A stretch of 64,000 nt of DNA, taken from Xanthobacter flavus. Its GTDB lineage: Bacteria > Pseudomonadota > Alphaproteobacteria > Rhizobiales > Xanthobacteraceae. This document shows, piece by piece, positions 54,108 through 63,510 of the stretch. A program made the translations under genes and the position numbers. The stretch is taken from the NCBI RefSeq assembly GCF_017875275.1, contig NZ_JAGGML010000001.1, positions 4,795,001 through 4,859,000 on the forward strand, written 5' to 3'. Positions within the stretch are counted from its first letter, which is position 1. The number at the start of each line of letters is the position of its first letter. A model generated the notes under the pieces. That model searched no databases. It saw nothing but the letters and a program-made list of their open reading frames with translations, and had not been told where the DNA came from.

Positions 54108-55069
54108 CCGGGGACCGGGAGGCCTTCGGTGCGGACCGCTCCGCTGAGCTGACAGCGGCGCTTCGCCGCGTCGGGGAGGCGGCGGCACTGCTGCTCCTGT
54201 CCATCGCACCGGGCCTCACCTACCTGCGCGACCGGCGCGTCGGCGTGCCGCGCCCGCGCCTCGGCCTGCTCGGGCGCTGGGAAGCGCTGGCGCTCGGCTT
54301 CCTGGCGGCGGGCGTGGTGGCGGCGCTGATGCTGCTCGTGGATCCGGCGACCATCGGCCTCAGGCTCCGGCTGCCCACCTGGCTGGTCATCTTCGCCGAT
54401 CGCATCACGGACCTTGGTTTCAGCGGGGTGGTGCTGTGGCCGCTCGGTATCGGGCTCGCCTATGCGCTGATGCTCACCAACACCGGCGATGCCGTCAGCC
54501 GGCAGATCGCCGCCAGCGTGGCCGCGCGGCTCGGCTTTCTCTTTCTCGCCATCGCGCCGGTCGGGCTGCTGGTGGCCATCGTCAAGCACACGCTTGGCCG
54601 GGCGCGGCCCCATGCCGCCATGCATATCAAGGGGCCGAACCCGGAAATGACCTTCGATTTCCTCATCTGGAAATCGAGCTTCGCGTCCTTCCCCTCCGGC
54701 CATTCCACCACCACCTTTGCCGCCGCCGTGGCCTTTGCCGCGCTGTTTCCGCGTGCGCGGACGATCCTGTTGCTGGCGGCCTTTCCCGTCGCCGCGACCC
54801 GGATCGTGCTGAGCTCCCATTATCCCAGCGACGTGGTGGCCGGCGCGGTGCTTGGCACGGCGGCCGCCCTGTGGACCGTGAAGCTGTTCGCGGCCCGCCG
54901 CGTCGTCTTCGCAGTTGACGCGGCGGGCACGATCGTGCCCATGGCGGGGCCGTCAGCCAGGCGGCTCGCCCGTCTCCTCGCTCCCGTCATTCCCGCGCGC
55001 GCCGGCCTGCCTTTGCCGCCGCCGAGGGACGGGGGCACCGCCGTTCCAGCCGAAGAGGCGAGACCGTGA
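54104..55069 (+). CDS. PAP2-family lipid phosphatase
   Basis: 321 residues from a probable TTG at 54104 that overlaps the previous stop; no other good in-frame start exists before the first helix. Six helices. The three PAP2 active-site motifs are intact: KHTLGRARP, PSGHS and TRIVLSSHYPSD. A basic, Pro-rich C-terminal tail follows the last helix. In this setting the likely substrate is a lipid A phosphate (LpxE/LpxF-type) or undecaprenyl pyrophosphate. Its GTG-linked neighbour downstream overlaps by four bases. Confidence 0.88.
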   Translation: MTGDREAFGADRSAELTAALRRVGEAAALLLLSIAPGLTYLRDRRVGVPRPRLGLLGRWEALALGFLAAGVVAALMLLVDPATIGLRLRLPTWLVIFADRITDLGFSGVVLWPLGIGLAYALMLTNTGDAVSRQIAASVAARLGFLFLAIAPVGLLVAIVKHTLGRARPHAAMHIKGPNPEMTFDFLIWKSSFASFPSGHSTTTFAAAVAFAALFPRARTILLLAAFPVAATRIVLSSHYPSDVVAGAVLGTAAALWTVKLFAARRVVFAVDAAGTIVPMAGPSARRLARLLAPVIPARAGLPLPPPRDGGTAVPAEEARP

Positions 55070-55812
55070 CTTCCCTTTCCTCCGAAACCTCCGCGGCACC
55101 CCGCCTGTCGGTGGTCATCGCCGTCAAGGACGAGGCGGACAACGTGCTGCCGCTCATCGACGAGATCGATGCGGCGCTGTCGTTCGAACCGTTCGAGCTG
55201 ATTTTCGTGGATGATGGCTCCACCGACGCCACCCTCGCCAACCTGCGGCTGGCCCAGCAGACACGCCCCTATATGCGCGTCCTGGTCCACGAGAGGGCCT
55301 GCGGGAAGACCGCCGGCGTGGACACCGGCGCCCGGGCGGCACGCGGCGAGCTCCTGCTGCTTCTGGACGGCGACGGGCAGAACAATCCCGCCTATTTGCC
55401 CGAGATGATCCGCGTCATCGACGAGGGCGGTCCCCGCGTCGGCATGGTGCAGGGCGAGCGTCAGGGCCGCAAGGATACCGCCTTCAAGCGTTACCAGTCG
55501 CGCCTCGCCAACAAGATTCGCCGTGGCCTGCTGAATGACGGCTCGCGCGATACCGGCTGCGGCCTCAAGGCGGTGCGTCGCGAGGTGCATTTGCGCCTGC
55601 CCGTGTTCGACGGCCTGCACCGCTTCATGGCGGCGCTGGTGCGGCGCGAGGGCTACGAGATCCGCACCGTCAAGGTGGTGGATCGCGAGCGCTGGCACGG
55701 CGTGTCGAAGTACGGCTTCTGGAACCGCCTCTGGGTCGGCATCGCCGACATGTTCGGGGTGTTCTGGCTTATCCGTCGGCGGCGGGTGCCGCGCGTGGTG
55801 GAGCGCGGCTGA
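55066..55812 (+). CDS. GT2 polyprenyl-phosphate sugar transferase (DPM1/ArnC-like)
   Basis: 248 residues from a GTG overlapping the PAP2 stop. Compact GT-A domain: LSVVIAVKDEADNVLPLIDEI, FVDDGSTDATLANL, LLLLDGDGQNNP with the metal-binding DGD, and RDTGCGLKAVRREV; the C-terminal RWHGVSKYG is typical of dolichol- or undecaprenyl-phosphate sugar synthases. Unlike ArnC it lacks C-terminal membrane helices. It would load the lipid carrier used by the ArnT-like protein (RgtE-like role in rhizobia). Confidence 0.9.
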   Translation: MTSLSSETSAAPRLSVVIAVKDEADNVLPLIDEIDAALSFEPFELIFVDDGSTDATLANLRLAQQTRPYMRVLVHERACGKTAGVDTGARAARGELLLLLDGDGQNNPAYLPEMIRVIDEGGPRVGMVQGERQGRKDTAFKRYQSRLANKIRRGLLNDGSRDTGCGLKAVRREVHLRLPVFDGLHRFMAALVRREGYEIRTVKVVDRERWHGVSKYGFWNRLWVGIADMFGVFWLIRRRRVPRVVERG

Positions 55813-56141
55813 TGGTCTATTACCTGTCGGAGATCGGCAACTACCTCCACGAGGTGTTCATCGACCAATTCGATTGGTGGGTGGCGCTCGGCCTCGTCGC
55901 GCAGTTCATGTTCACGATGCGCTTCGTGGTGCAGTGGATCGCCAGCGAGCGCGCCCAGCGCTCGGTCATTCCCTTCGCCTTCTGGACCTTCTCGCTCGGC
56001 GGTGGCTCGCTGCTGCTGGTCTATGCCATCTACCGCAAGGATCCGGTGTTCATCGCCGGACAGGCGCTCTCCACCTTCATCTACATCCGCAACCTTCAGT
56101 TCGCTTTGCGTGAACGGCGCGCCAACCGCGCCGTGACCTGA
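55812..56141 (+). CDS. LAB_N (lipid A biosynthesis N-terminal domain) membrane protein
   Basis: 109 residues with three helices. It matches the short LAB_N family (WWVALGLVAQFMFTMRFVVQWIASER, RSVIPFAFWTFSLGGGSLLLVYAIYRKDPVFIAGQ). The ATG shares a base with the stop of the GT2 gene. Short LAB_N proteins are regularly encoded beside ArnC/RgtE-like transferases, possibly as a flippase or partner for the carrier-linked sugar. Precise role unknown. Confidence 0.9.
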   Translation: MVYYLSEIGNYLHEVFIDQFDWWVALGLVAQFMFTMRFVVQWIASERAQRSVIPFAFWTFSLGGGSLLLVYAIYRKDPVFIAGQALSTFIYIRNLQFALRERRANRAVT

Positions 56142-56163
56142 GCGGGGGCGTTGGTTGCTGGGA

Positions 56164-56192
56164 GTCGTCCTCCGGCGGAACCGGAGGACGAC
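56164..56192. terminator. Hairpin between the lipid A cassette and aapP
   Basis: A perfect 12-bp stem (GTCGTCCTCCGG / CCGGAGGACGAC) with a 5-nt loop in the 64-bp convergent gap. T-runs are weak (GTTCTT), but position and symmetry fit a shared terminator. Confidence 0.7.
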
Positions 56193-56205
56193 GTTCTTCG
56201 GCGCC

Positions 56206-56982
56206 TCAATGCAGGATCTGGCTGAGGAACAGCTTGGTCCGCTCGTGCTGCGGGTTGGAGAAGAAGGCGTTGGGCTCGTTCATCTCCACGATCTGCCCCG
56301 CATCCATGAAGATCACCCGGTTCGCCACCTGACGCGCGAAGCCCATTTCATGGGTCACGCACAGCATGGTCATGCCGTCCTGGGCGAGCGAGACCATGGT
56401 GTCGAGCACCTCCTTCACCATCTCGGGATCGAGGGCCGAGGTGGGCTCGTCGAACAGCATGATGCGCGGCCGCATGCAGAGCGCGCGGGCGATGGCGACG
56501 CGCTGCTGCTGGCCGCCGGAGAGCTGGCCGGGATATTTGTGGGCCTGGTGCGGGATTTTCACCTTCTCGAGGAAGTGCATGGCCAGTTCCTCGGCCTCCT
56601 TCTTCGGCATCTTGCGCACCCACATGGGGGCAAGCGTGCAGTTCTCGAGGATGGTGAGGTGCGGGAACAGGTTGAAGTGCTGGAAGCACATGCCCACCTC
56701 GCGGCGCACCTCGTCGATGCGCTTGAGGTCGTCGGTCAGCTCGATGCCATCCACCACGATGCGGCCCTTCTGGTGCTCCTCCAGACGGTTGATGCAGCGG
56801 ATGAGGGTGGACTTGCCGGAGCCGGACGGCCCGCAGATGACGAGGCGCTCGCCCCGCTCCACGGTCAGGTTCACGTCACGCAGGACGTGGAAGTCGCCGT
56901 ACCATTTGTTCACGCCGGTCATCTCGACGGCGATCTTGGGGGCGGTCGCCTCGTCGGCGGCGATGATGGGATCTGCGCTCAC
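56206..56982 (-). CDS. aapP: General L-amino acid ABC transporter, ATP-binding protein AapP
   Basis: 258 residues. Walker [10 protein letters not shown] (about 51-59), Q-loop [13 protein letters not shown], signature [15 protein letters not shown], Walker [16 protein letters not shown] and H-loop CVTHEMGFA. It belongs to the polar amino acid (GlnQ/AapP) subfamily. Last gene of aapJQMP, 14 bp after aapM. Confidence 0.94.
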   Translation of the reverse strand: MSADPIIAADEATAPKIAVEMTGVNKWYGDFHVLRDVNLTVERGERLVICGPSGSGKSTLIRCINRLEEHQKGRIVVDGIELTDDLKRIDEVRREVGMCFQHFNLFPHLTILENCTLAPMWVRKMPKKEAEELAMHFLEKVKIPHQAHKYPGQLSGGQQQRVAIARALCMRPRIMLFDEPTSALDPEMVKEVLDTMVSLAQDGMTMLCVTHEMGFARQVANRVIFMDAGQIVEMNEPNAFFSNPQHERTKLFLSQILH

Positions 56983-56996
56983 GTGTGTTGCCCCTC

Positions 56997-58406
56997 TCAG
57001 TGCCGGTGAGCCCGGTCGAGGCGCTTCTCCAGCGCCATCGAATACCGGGACATGCCGAAGCAGAAGACGAAGTAGATGATGCCGGCGAAGCCGAAGCCGG
57101 TGAACAGGGTGGTGGGCGAGGCCCAGTTGGGATCGGTGAAGGCCGCGCGCATGGAACCGAGCAGGTCGAAGATCGAGACGATCAGCACCAGCGTCGTATC
57201 CTTGAACAGGCCGATGAAGTTGTTGACGATGCCCGGGATCACCAGCTTGAGCGCCTGCGGCAGCACGACGAGGCGCATCATGAGCCCCGAGCGCAGTCCC
57301 ACAGCCATGGCGCCCTCATACTGGCCCTTGGGGATCGCCTGCAGGCCGCCGCGCACCACCTCTGCCATATAGGCCGAGGCGAACAAGGCGACGCCCACCA
57401 GCGCCCGCAGCAGCCCGTCGATGGTGAAGCGGCCGGGCAGGAACAGGGGCAGCATGTAGGTGGCGAAGAACAGCACCGTGATGAGCGGCACGCCGCGCCA
57501 GAACTCGATGAAGATGATGCACAGCCACTTCACCAGTGGCAGGCGCGAGCGCCGGCCCAGCGCCAGCAGGATGCCGAACGGGAGGGAAACGGTGATGCCG
57601 GTGACGGCGATCACCAGCGTCACCAGAAGTCCGCCCCACAGGCGCGTCTCGACCTGGGGCAGCCCCACGTCGATGTCCACCGCCAGCAGCACCACCGCCA
57701 GCACGCCGAGGATGCTCAGCGTGGTCTTCGCCGACGAGCGCCCACCCTCCGGCCCCGCGAGGACGCGGGAGATTCCGTAGGCGATGGCGGTCAGGAGCAC
57801 GGTGGAAAGGGCATAGTCGATCCAGAAGCCGGTCCTCAGCCCCTGCGGGCCACCGAGGGCGGAAAAGTTGACGCCGAGCCAGCCGAGCACGAAGCGCTGG
57901 AGATCGAGGTTGCCGCCGGTGAGCAGCACGAAGGCGACCACCGGATAGGCGCCGAAGAAGAGGATCGCGTTGAGCCGCTTGTACGGCACGCTCTGGATCA
58001 GCAGCGGCAGCAGCAGAAGGGCGCCGAGCCAGTAGACCACATTCACCCGCCAGCGCTCGCTGGCCGGATAGAAGCCGTAGATGAGCTGGTCGAGCTTGGC
58101 CCAGATGAAGGGCCAGCAGGCGCCCACCGGACGGCCGAGCTTCTCGGCGAGGCAGGCGTCGCGGTTGGTGCCGGTCCACACCGCATCGATCAGGAAGAAT
58201 TTGATCAGCGGCGGCACGGTGACATAGAGCAGCCACAGGCCGAACAGCGTCAGCAGCACCTGGGGCACGGAGCCGAACAGGTGCTGGCGCGCCCACAGGA
58301 TGGGCCCACGGGTCGCGACCGGAGCCGGCTGGGGCTCGTGGAACGCCGTCGAGACGAAGGGTGTCGCGGGCGTGATGGAGGGGCGGGGGGCGGAGATGTC
58401 CGTCAT
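56997..58406 (-). CDS. aapM: General L-amino acid ABC transporter permease AapM
   Basis: 469 residues, longer than HisM-type permeases because of the large N-terminal region typical of AapM. About eight hydrophobic helices. The C-terminal half has the EAA loop [23 protein letters not shown] that contacts AapP. It starts two bases upstream of the end of aapQ on the same strand, so the two are co-translated. With AapQ it forms the transmembrane channel for a broad range of L-amino acids. Confidence 0.93.
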   Translation of the reverse strand: MTDISAPRPSITPATPFVSTAFHEPQPAPVATRGPILWARQHLFGSVPQVLLTLFGLWLLYVTVPPLIKFFLIDAVWTGTNRDACLAEKLGRPVGACWPFIWAKLDQLIYGFYPASERWRVNVVYWLGALLLLPLLIQSVPYKRLNAILFFGAYPVVAFVLLTGGNLDLQRFVLGWLGVNFSALGGPQGLRTGFWIDYALSTVLLTAIAYGISRVLAGPEGGRSSAKTTLSILGVLAVVLLAVDIDVGLPQVETRLWGGLLVTLVIAVTGITVSLPFGILLALGRRSRLPLVKWLCIIFIEFWRGVPLITVLFFATYMLPLFLPGRFTIDGLLRALVGVALFASAYMAEVVRGGLQAIPKGQYEGAMAVGLRSGLMMRLVVLPQALKLVIPGIVNNFIGLFKDTTLVLIVSIFDLLGSMRAAFTDPNWASPTTLFTGFGFAGIIYFVFCFGMSRYSMALEKRLDRAHRH

Positions 58407-58407
58407 G

Positions 58408-59703
58408 TCACCGCTCCACCAGCGCGACGCGCTTGTTGTACCAGCCCATGATCGCCGAGGTGACGATGGAGATGGTGAGATAGACCGCCATGATGATGGC
58501 GATGATCTCGATGGCCTGTCCGGTCTGGTTCAGCGTTGTGCCCGCGAACACCGCGAACAGGTCGGGATAGCCCACCGCGACGCCAAGCGAGGAGTTCTTG
58601 GTGAGGTTGAGATACTGGCTGGTGAGCGGCGGCACGATCACCCGCATGGCCTGAGGGATGATGACGAGGCGCAGCGTCGGCCCATTGCGCAGGCCCAGCG
58701 AATGGGCCGCCTCGCTCTGGCCCTTCGACACCGCCAGGATGCCCGAGCGCACGATCTCGGCGATGAAGCCGCCGGTGTAGATGGAGAGCGCCAGCAGCAG
58801 CGACACGAATTCGGGGATGACGCGCAGGCCGCCAGCGAAGTTGAAGCCACGCAGTTCCGGCTTCTCCACACTCACCGGAAAGCCCATCGCGGCGGAGGCG
58901 AGGAGGGGCAGCACGATGATAAGGCCGAGGGAGGTCCAGAAGACGGGGAAGAAACGACCCGTCGCCTCCCGCCGCTTCTTTGCCCAACGTGCGAGCAGGA
59001 AGCTCAAGACGAAGGCGGCGATGAGGGCGTAGAGGATGGCCATGGAGCCGTCCTCGAAGATCGGGCGCGGCACCACGAGGCCGCGATTGTTGATGAACAC
59101 CCCCGGGGCGGCGAGGGTGGCCGCATAGGCCGAGAGCGGGGCGCCGAGGAAGCCGAGGCCGATGGAGGACAGGCCCGAGCCGATGGCGCCGAGCAGCGGC
59201 TGGAGGCCGAAGCCCCAGCTCTGGCGTGGACCCGGCAGGGTGGCCAGCACGGCGAGGTACCAGAACATGATCTGGAACAGCGGCGGCAGGTTGCGCGTGA
59301 TCTCCACATAAGCGGAGGCCAGCGCCTTGATGACCACATTCTTCGACAGCCGGGCCACGCCCATCAGGAAGCCGATGAGGGTCGCGAGGATGACACCGAG
59401 GAAGGCCACCAGCAGGGTGTTGAGCAGGCCCACCAGGAAGGCGCGGCCGTAGGACATGGATTCGTTGTAGGGGACCAGCGACTGGCTGATGGCGAAGCCG
59501 GCGCGGTTGTCGAGGAAGCCGAAGCCTGAGGCGATGCCGAGCCGGGTCAGGTTGGACTGGGCATTGGAATAGAACGACCACAGCAGCCAGACGAGGATGA
59601 TCGCGACGGTGATCTGGATCACCTGCGACCGCAGCTTTGGATCCGTCCAGGACCAGCGACGGCCCGTCGGCCGCGGCGGCGCGGCAGGGCTGACTTCAGA
59701 CAT
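58408..59703 (-). CDS. aapQ: General L-amino acid ABC transporter permease AapQ
   Basis: 431 residues. Helix-rich, with the N-terminal AapQ segment FGFLDNRAGFAISQSLVPY and a central insertion between helices typical of Aap/Bra-type permeases. The EAA motif is TGGFIAEIVRSGILAVSKGQSEAA. It pairs with AapM. It lies 125 bp downstream of aapJ, the widest gap in the operon, which contains a hairpin. Confidence 0.93.
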   Translation of the reverse strand: MSEVSPAAPPRPTGRRWSWTDPKLRSQVIQITVAIILVWLLWSFYSNAQSNLTRLGIASGFGFLDNRAGFAISQSLVPYNESMSYGRAFLVGLLNTLLVAFLGVILATLIGFLMGVARLSKNVVIKALASAYVEITRNLPPLFQIMFWYLAVLATLPGPRQSWGFGLQPLLGAIGSGLSSIGLGFLGAPLSAYAATLAAPGVFINNRGLVVPRPIFEDGSMAILYALIAAFVLSFLLARWAKKRREATGRFFPVFWTSLGLIIVLPLLASAAMGFPVSVEKPELRGFNFAGGLRVIPEFVSLLLALSIYTGGFIAEIVRSGILAVSKGQSEAAHSLGLRNGPTLRLVIIPQAMRVIVPPLTSQYLNLTKNSSLGVAVGYPDLFAVFAGTTLNQTGQAIEIIAIIMAVYLTISIVTSAIMGWYNKRVALVER

Positions 59704-59744
59704 GAAACCCCCGAAAGCTCAGGCCTTTGGCCTGTGTTATTGGT

Positions 59745-59775
59745 GACGGAGGGCACGATGGCCGCGTCCTCCGTC
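59745..59775 (-). promoter_or_regulatory. Hairpin between aapJ and aapQ
   Basis: GACGGAGG / CCTCCGTC, an 8-bp perfect stem with a 15-nt loop in the aapJ-aapQ gap. Hairpins at this place in binding-protein operons often stabilise the upstream mRNA or attenuate the permease genes, giving more binding protein than transporter. Confidence 0.5.
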
Positions 59776-59828
59776 CCGTTTCAAGCCCAGCTCTCAGGCA
59801 AGGCGCGGGCCAACGGCCCGGGTCAGCC

Positions 59829-60839
59829 TCAGCGCACCGGCGGACCGTACTGGATGCCGCCCTTGGTCCAGAGGTTGTTCAGGCCGCGTTCGATGCCGAG
59901 CGGCGTGGCGGGGCCGACGTTGCGGTCGTAGATCTCGCCGTAATTGCCGGTGGCCTTGAGGATGCGCACCACCCAGTCGGGGGTGAGGCCGATGCCCTCG
60001 CCATATTTGCCGTCGGTGCCGAGCAGGCGCTTGATGTCCGGGTTCTCGGACTTCACCTGCTCGTCCACGTTCTTCTGGGTGATGCCCAGCTCTTCGGAGT
60101 TGAGCAGCGCAAAGTAGGTCCACTTCACGAGGTCGAACCACTGGTCGTCGCCATGGCGGACCAGCGGGCCGAGGGGCTCCTTGGAGATGGTCTCGGGCAG
60201 GAGGACATGGTCGGCCGGGTTGGTGAGCTTCAGGCGCACCGCGGCGAGCTGGGACTTGTCCGAGGTGAACACGTCGCAGCGGCCGGATTCATAGGCCTTC
60301 ACCGTCTCGTCGAGGGTCGCGAAGGCGATGACCTCGCGATACTTCATGTTGTTGGCGCGGAAATAGTCGCCGACATTCAGCTCGTTGGAGGTGCCCGTCT
60401 GCACGCAGATGGAGGCTTCCTGCAGCTCCTTTGCGGACTTCAGGCCGACCGACTTGCGGATGAGGAAGCCCTGGCCGTCGTAATACATGACGCCGGCGAA
60501 GTTGAAGCCCAGCGTGGTGTCGCGCGACATGGTCCAGGTGGTGTTGCGCGACAGCACGTCGATGGCGCCGGAGGTCAGCGCGGTGAAGCGGTCCTTGGCG
60601 GAGAGGGGGGTGAACTTCACCTTCGACGGGTCGTTGAAGATGGCGGCGGCGATGGCCCGGCAGAAGTCGACGTCGAGCCCGCTCCATTCATTCTTGTCAT
60701 TGGGGCTGGAGAAGCCGGGCAGGCCCTGGGTCACGCCGCAGTTGAGGGCGCCTCTCGCCTTCACGTCGTCGAGGGTCGCGGCCTGCACGGCGCCAGCCAG
60801 CGACAGAAGTCCTGCTGCTGCGAAGAGGAGTCGTTTCAC
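59829..60839 (-). CDS. aapJ: General L-amino acid-binding periplasmic protein AapJ
   Basis: 336 residues. A signal peptide ends near AGAVQA. The mature part follows the family-3 solute-binding pattern: TLDDVKARGALNCGV, GLDVDFCRAIAAAIFND, LSAKDRFTALTSGAIDVLSRNTTWTMSRD, then SICVQTGTSNEL, FTSDKSQLAA. First gene of the operon; it delivers L-amino acids to AapQM. The 176-bp gap to divergent metC holds both promoters. Confidence 0.95.
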   Translation of the reverse strand: MKRLLFAAAGLLSLAGAVQAATLDDVKARGALNCGVTQGLPGFSSPNDKNEWSGLDVDFCRAIAAAIFNDPSKVKFTPLSAKDRFTALTSGAIDVLSRNTTWTMSRDTTLGFNFAGVMYYDGQGFLIRKSVGLKSAKELQEASICVQTGTSNELNVGDYFRANNMKYREVIAFATLDETVKAYESGRCDVFTSDKSQLAAVRLKLTNPADHVLLPETISKEPLGPLVRHGDDQWFDLVKWTYFALLNSEELGITQKNVDEQVKSENPDIKRLLGTDGKYGEGIGLTPDWVVRILKATGNYGEIYDRNVGPATPLGIERGLNNLWTKGGIQYGPPVR

Positions 60840-61015
60840 GGAAGGTTCCTTTTTTCGCGATGTCGGCCCTTCCGCCGCCGCTCCTGCCGCTGTCCGGCAC
60901 GAGATGGCTCGACGGACGGATCAAGGCCGTCTATCCCGCCCATCACAACCCCTCACAGCGGAGCGGTCAATAGCGGCCGGCCGGTCGCAAGCTACCGTGA
61001 CCACAGGAGACATGC

Positions 61016-62230
61016 ATGTCGGACGCAAGCAGGGATGACCAAGGGGCACACGGAGCGTCAGGCGCGACCCTGGGCGCGGCTACGACGATCGTCCATGCCG
61101 GCCGCGATCCCCGCCGCTTCGACGGATTCGTGAACACCCCGGTGGTGCGCGGCTCGACCGTGCTTTATCCGAACTATGATGACCTGATCCACCATCGCGC
61201 CCGCTACACCTATGGTCGTCACGGCAATCCCACCAGCGAAAGCCTGCAGGTGGCGCTCACCGCGCTGGAGGGGGGCGACGGCGTGGTGCTCACCCCCTCC
61301 GGCCTGTCGGCGGTGACGACGGCGCTGCTCGCGGTGGCCGGCAGCGGCGATCACGTCCTCGTGGTGGACAGCGTATACCGGCCGACCCGCAACTTCTGCG
61401 ACGGACTCTTCGCCCGCCTCGGCGTCGAGACCACCTATTACGATCCCCTGATCGGCGCCGGGATCGAGGCGCTGATCCGCCCGAATACCACGGCCATCTT
61501 CCTGGAGGCGCCCGGCTCCCAGAGCTTCGAGATGCAGGACGTGCCGGCCATTGTCGCGGTGGCGAAGGCGCGCGGCATCACCACCCTGATCGACAACACC
61601 TGGGCGACGCCGGTCTTCTTCAAGCCCCATGCCTTCGGCGTGGACATCTCGATCCAGTCGGGCACCAAATACATCTGCGGCCATGCGGACGTGAGCATCG
61701 GCACCATCTCCGCCGTGGGAGACGCGCTCCGCAAGGTGCGCGCCACCTATAGCGCGCTGGGCATCACGGTCGGTCCCGACGACATCGCGCTCGCCGCCCG
61801 CGGGCTCAGGACGCTGGCCGTGCGCCTCGCCCAGCACCAGAAGGCGGGGCTGGAGATGGCGGAGTGGCTTGCTGCGCGGCCGGAAGTGTCGCGCGTGCTG
61901 CATCCGGCGCTGCCGTCCGATCCCGGCCACGCCATCTGGAAGCGCGACTTCTGCGGCGCCAGCGGCCTGTTCAGCCTCATCCTGAAGCCGGTGCCCGAGG
62001 CGGCGGTCGCGGCCTTCTTCGATGCGCTCACATTGTTCGGAATGGGCTATTCGTGGGGCGGCTACGAGAGCCTCGCCATCCCGTTCGACTGCAAGGACTA
62101 CCGCACCGCGACGCCGTGGCAGGTGGAAGGGCCGGCCGTGCGCATCCACATCGGGCTGGAAGACACGGCCGATCTCAAGGCCGACCTCGACCGCGCCTTC
62201 GCCCGCATGCGCGAAGTGGCCGGCGGCTAG
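61016..62230 (+). CDS. metC: Cystathionine beta-lyase MetC
   Basis: 404 residues. A PLP enzyme of the Cys/Met metabolism family: VVRGSTVLYPNYDDL, RYTYGRHGNPT, EAPGSQSFEMQDVPAI, then TLIDNTWATPVFFKPHAFG. SGTKYICGHAD carries the PLP Lys (Lys218), and the C-terminus has GYSWGGYESLA, which favours beta-lyase over gamma-synthase. It cleaves cystathionine to homocysteine in methionine synthesis. The N-terminal 20 residues are Gly/Ala-rich and not conserved. Confidence 0.93.
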   Translation: MSDASRDDQGAHGASGATLGAATTIVHAGRDPRRFDGFVNTPVVRGSTVLYPNYDDLIHHRARYTYGRHGNPTSESLQVALTALEGGDGVVLTPSGLSAVTTALLAVAGSGDHVLVVDSVYRPTRNFCDGLFARLGVETTYYDPLIGAGIEALIRPNTTAIFLEAPGSQSFEMQDVPAIVAVAKARGITTLIDNTWATPVFFKPHAFGVDISIQSGTKYICGHADVSIGTISAVGDALRKVRATYSALGITVGPDDIALAARGLRTLAVRLAQHQKAGLEMAEWLAARPEVSRVLHPALPSDPGHAIWKRDFCGASGLFSLILKPVPEAAVAAFFDALTLFGMGYSWGGYESLAIPFDCKDYRTATPWQVEGPAVRIHIGLEDTADLKADLDRAFARMREVAGG

Positions 62231-62307
62231 CCGCCTTCGGAATCGAGGAAACCTGAGGCGCGGGCGAGCGTTGTCCTGACGAGACACAACATCGTCAGGA
62301 GGCCGTA

Positions 62308-62502
62308 ATGCAGGACCCGAACGAAGTCCGCGAGGACGTGGAATTCCATCGCACCGATGGCCGCACGAGGGATGGCGCGCCGGTAAAGCCCGCGGTCCAG
62401 GCGCGGCAGGGGGTCACCTCGGGCCGCGTGCTGATGATCCTGTCCGTGGGCCTCGCGCTGGTCGTGATCGGCTTTGCCGCGAGCTACATGGGCGCGGTTT
62501 AG
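62308..62502 (+). CDS. Small single-helix membrane protein, unknown function
   Basis: 64 residues. AGGAGG precedes the ATG with good spacing, a strong translation signal. A charged N-terminal half (EVREDVEFHRTDGRTRDG) is followed by one hydrophobic helix (VLMILSVGLALVVIGFAASYMG). No family recognised. It lies between metC and convergent panC. Confidence 0.7.
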   Translation: MQDPNEVREDVEFHRTDGRTRDGAPVKPAVQARQGVTSGRVLMILSVGLALVVIGFAASYMGAV

Positions 62503-62515
62503 GCGCGCCCGTAAC

Positions 62516-63364
62516 TCACACCGGAATGTTGTCGATCAGCCGCGTTTCGCCCAGCCATGCCGCGGCGAGCAAGCGGATCGGCTCCTTGGCGTCCTTCAGC
62601 GGCGCCAGGGTCTCCGCGTGGCGGGCCGCGACGTAATCCACCCTGAGGCCGAGCGCTGAGATCATTCCGGAAGCCGTGTCTACGGCCGCCTGAGGATCGG
62701 TTCCCCCGCGAATCTGTTCAGCGGCGCGGGTGAGGGCGGCATAGATCACCGGGGCAACCTTGCGCTGCTCCTCGTCCAGATAGGCGTTGCGGGAGGAGAG
62801 GGCGAGCCCGTCCGCCTCGCGGATCGTCGGGACGGGCACGACCTCCACCCCGAGATCGAGATCCTTCGACAGCCGGGTCACCACCTTGAGCTGCTGGTAG
62901 TCCTTCTCGCCGAACATGGCGTAGTCCGGCGCGCACTGGATGAAAAGCTTGCCTACCACCGTGGCGACGCCGCCGAAGAAATGCGGCCGGAAATCGGTCT
63001 CAAGCCCTTCGGACGGCCCGCCGACGGCGATGCGGGTGGCGAATCCCGCCGGATACATCTCCGTCGCGGTGGGCGCATAGACGAGATCGACGCCGACGTC
63101 CGCCAGCCTGTTGAGGTCCGCCTCAAGCGCGCGGGGGTATTTGTCGAAATCCTCGTGCGGGGCGAACTGGGCCGGGTTGACGAAGATCGACACCACGGTT
63201 CGTCCGGCGAGTTCCCGTGCCTTTTCCGCCAGCGCCATGTGGCCCACGTGCAGAGCGCCCATGGTGGGAACCAGCGCCACCTTGGAGCCCTCGGCGCGGA
63301 AGCCCGCCACCGCCGCCCGCAGGTCGCGCACGCGGCCCACAACCTTCGGCAAAGTCGCCATCAT
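62516..63364 (-). CDS. panC: Pantothenate synthetase PanC
   Basis: 282 residues from ATG 63364 (63361 also possible; GAGGGGATGGG upstream). It ligates pantoate and beta-alanine in coenzyme A synthesis. HIGH-type motif VPTMGALHVGHMAL, VSIFVNPAQFAP, FGEKDYQQL and the KMSKS-like ALSSRNAYL are present. The frame is open to 63565, but the extra residues are not conserved. No panB next to it. Confidence 0.96.
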   Translation of the reverse strand: MMATLPKVVGRVRDLRAAVAGFRAEGSKVALVPTMGALHVGHMALAEKARELAGRTVVSIFVNPAQFAPHEDFDKYPRALEADLNRLADVGVDLVYAPTATEMYPAGFATRIAVGGPSEGLETDFRPHFFGGVATVVGKLFIQCAPDYAMFGEKDYQQLKVVTRLSKDLDLGVEVVPVPTIREADGLALSSRNAYLDEEQRKVAPVIYAALTRAAEQIRGGTDPQAAVDTASGMISALGLRVDYVAARHAETLAPLKDAKEPIRLLAAAWLGETRLIDNIPV

Positions 63365-63510
63365 CCCATCCCCTCGCCACGGCGCACGGCCGCTTGGGGG
63401 GTGCAGATAGGCCCTGCGCCGCCCGGCATCAAGCCATAGTCCGTCGCGGGGCGGGCAGGGGCCTTGGTGGGGCGGCCGTTGGAGCTTATGTGTGAGACGG
63501 AGAGGATCGG

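Noticed and set aside
52784-55069. A 761-codon fusion of the PAP2 phosphatase with upstream sequence
   Set aside because: The first 440 codons are an out-of-frame reading of the ArnT-like gene; only the part from about 54104 is phosphatase.
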